A stretch of 6,356 bases of DNA from Saprospiraceae bacterium (lineage in GTDB: Bacteria; Bacteroidota; Bacteroidia; Chitinophagales; Saprospiraceae), in the NCBI GenBank assembly GCA_020852155.1, contig JADZBJ010000354.1, forward strand, positions 1-6,356, in the 5' to 3' direction. Numbering within the stretch: the first letter of the stretch is position 1; each line of letters opens with the position of its first letter. Of the stretch, positions 6,189-6,356 are shown piece after piece. The position numbers were made by a program, and so were the translations under genes. Under the pieces are notes generated by a model. That model was not told the DNA's origin and searched no databases. It was given only the letters and a program-made list of their open reading frames with translations.

Positions 6189-6236
6189 AACACAGCCAAG
6201 AGGAAATCAAATCCCCTTGGCTGTGTTATTTTTTTT
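6189..6236 (+). terminator. Intrinsic terminator pointing right, with no obvious gene to serve
   Basis: AACACAGCCAAG (6189-6200) pairs perfectly with CTTGGCTGTGTT (6216-6227), followed by A and eight Ts (6229-6236). Two further G-C pairs (6202-6203 with 6213-6214) can form past an A-C mismatch. The T-tract is on the plus strand only; on the minus strand the hairpin is followed by GTTGTAAAATC. The nearest upstream plus-strand gene is the methyltransferase ending at 5368, 820 bases away, with mqnB lying antisense between them. Confidence 0.82.
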
Positions 6237-6267
6237 GTTGTGATAATCTGCGCATTTTCCAGGGGGC

Positions 6268-6312
6268 ATGTATTGGGGGGCATGTAGCCTGGGGGCTTGC
6301 CCCCCAATACAT
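6268..6312. repeat. Large inverted repeat enclosing palindrome copy C
   Basis: ATGTATTGGGGGGC (6268-6281) is the perfect reverse complement of GCCCCCCAATACAT (6299-6312), a 14-bp stem around a 17-base loop. The right arm overlaps the C-run of copy C, so two hairpins compete here. The motif GGGGGCATGTA also occurs twice directly (6262-6272 and 6276-6286). A third partner for the G6 run is the C6 run at 6314-6319, where CATGTATTGGGGGG (6267-6280) pairs with 6314-6327 at 13 of 14 positions. Confidence 0.88.
6284..6307. repeat. G5-CTTG-C6 palindromic repeat, copy C (diverged)
   Basis: It differs from copies A and B at 3 of 24 positions. Two of these, unit positions 7 (A to T, base 6290) and 23 (T to A, base 6306), are stem partners, so the base pair is kept. 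The third (T to C at position 6) breaks the adjacent outer pair. Confidence 0.82.
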
Positions 6313-6327
6313 ACCCCCCAACACATG

Positions 6328-6356
6328 TTAAAGCCAACCCAGGAACGGTTCCTCCA
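6328..6356 (-). CDS. Possible C-terminal end of a minus-strand gene entering from the right
   Basis: Reading leftward from the window edge, one frame gives EEPFLGWL then TAA (6330-6328). The residues look like a plausible protein end, and the gene would be in the same direction as mqnB and 251 bases upstream of it. The evidence is only eight codons. The competing reading is a plus-strand start at ATG 6325 (MLKPTQERFL), just after the palindromes. Neither can be settled within the window. Confidence 0.3.

Noticed and set aside
6341..6353. Short palindrome AGGAACGGTTCCT as an operator
   Set aside because: Six-base arms are common by chance, and it may lie in the coding end of a gene at the window edge.

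Overview
The window reads as chromosomal DNA of a member of the Bacteroidota, possibly Saprospiria-like, though that rank is tentative. The signs are a cytidylate kinase P-loop of the GYSSCGKS type, a head-GIN (DUF2807) surface protein, a secreted probable beta-barrel protein, a futalosine-pathway menaquinone gene, A/T-rich rather than Shine-Dalgarno leaders, and one good match to the Bacteroidota -7 box (TAnnTTTG). It holds seven well-supported coding regions, one cut by the left edge, plus a possible gene tail at the right edge. There is no phage, insertion sequence, CRISPR array, tRNA or rRNA that I can see.

Layout. 1-1246 (minus): FAD-linked oxidase of the GlcD / D-lactate dehydrogenase type, missing its C-terminal end. 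1245-2018 (plus): secreted, probably outer-membrane beta-strand-rich protein of unknown function, whose start codon overlaps the oxidase start codon. 2013-2123: two oppositely oriented arrays of a degenerate 7-bp repeat, filling the convergent gap and running into both flanking gene ends. 2111-2785 (minus): cytidylate kinase cmk. 2871-3785 (plus): GT-A-type glycosyltransferase resembling HlpA-like proteins. 3912-4637 (plus): head-GIN domain protein with seven GSG repeats, followed by a strong intrinsic terminator. 4766-5368 (plus): integral-membrane methyltransferase of the isoprenylcysteine carboxyl methyltransferase/PEMT type. 5369-6076 (minus): futalosine hydrolase mqnB, whose stop codon directly abuts that of the methyltransferase. 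6077-6356: a repeat-rich, mostly non-coding stretch with a G-tract at the mqnB start, three copies of a G5-CTTG-C6 palindrome, an intrinsic terminator pointing right, and perhaps the last codons of a minus-strand gene.

The genes do not form one pathway. They are separate housekeeping or envelope functions: nucleotide metabolism (cmk), menaquinone synthesis (mqnB), 2-hydroxyacid oxidation, glycosylation and envelope proteins. Strand switches occur at 1245/1246, about 2060, about 2830 and 5368/5369, so long operons are unlikely. I found no convincing new multi-gene system. The most unusual material is non-coding: the inverted heptamer arrays at 2013-2123 and the palindrome family at 6093-6312, one copy of which carries a compensatory base-pair change. 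Next are the gene arrangements with no intergenic space (1244-1247 and 5368/5369).
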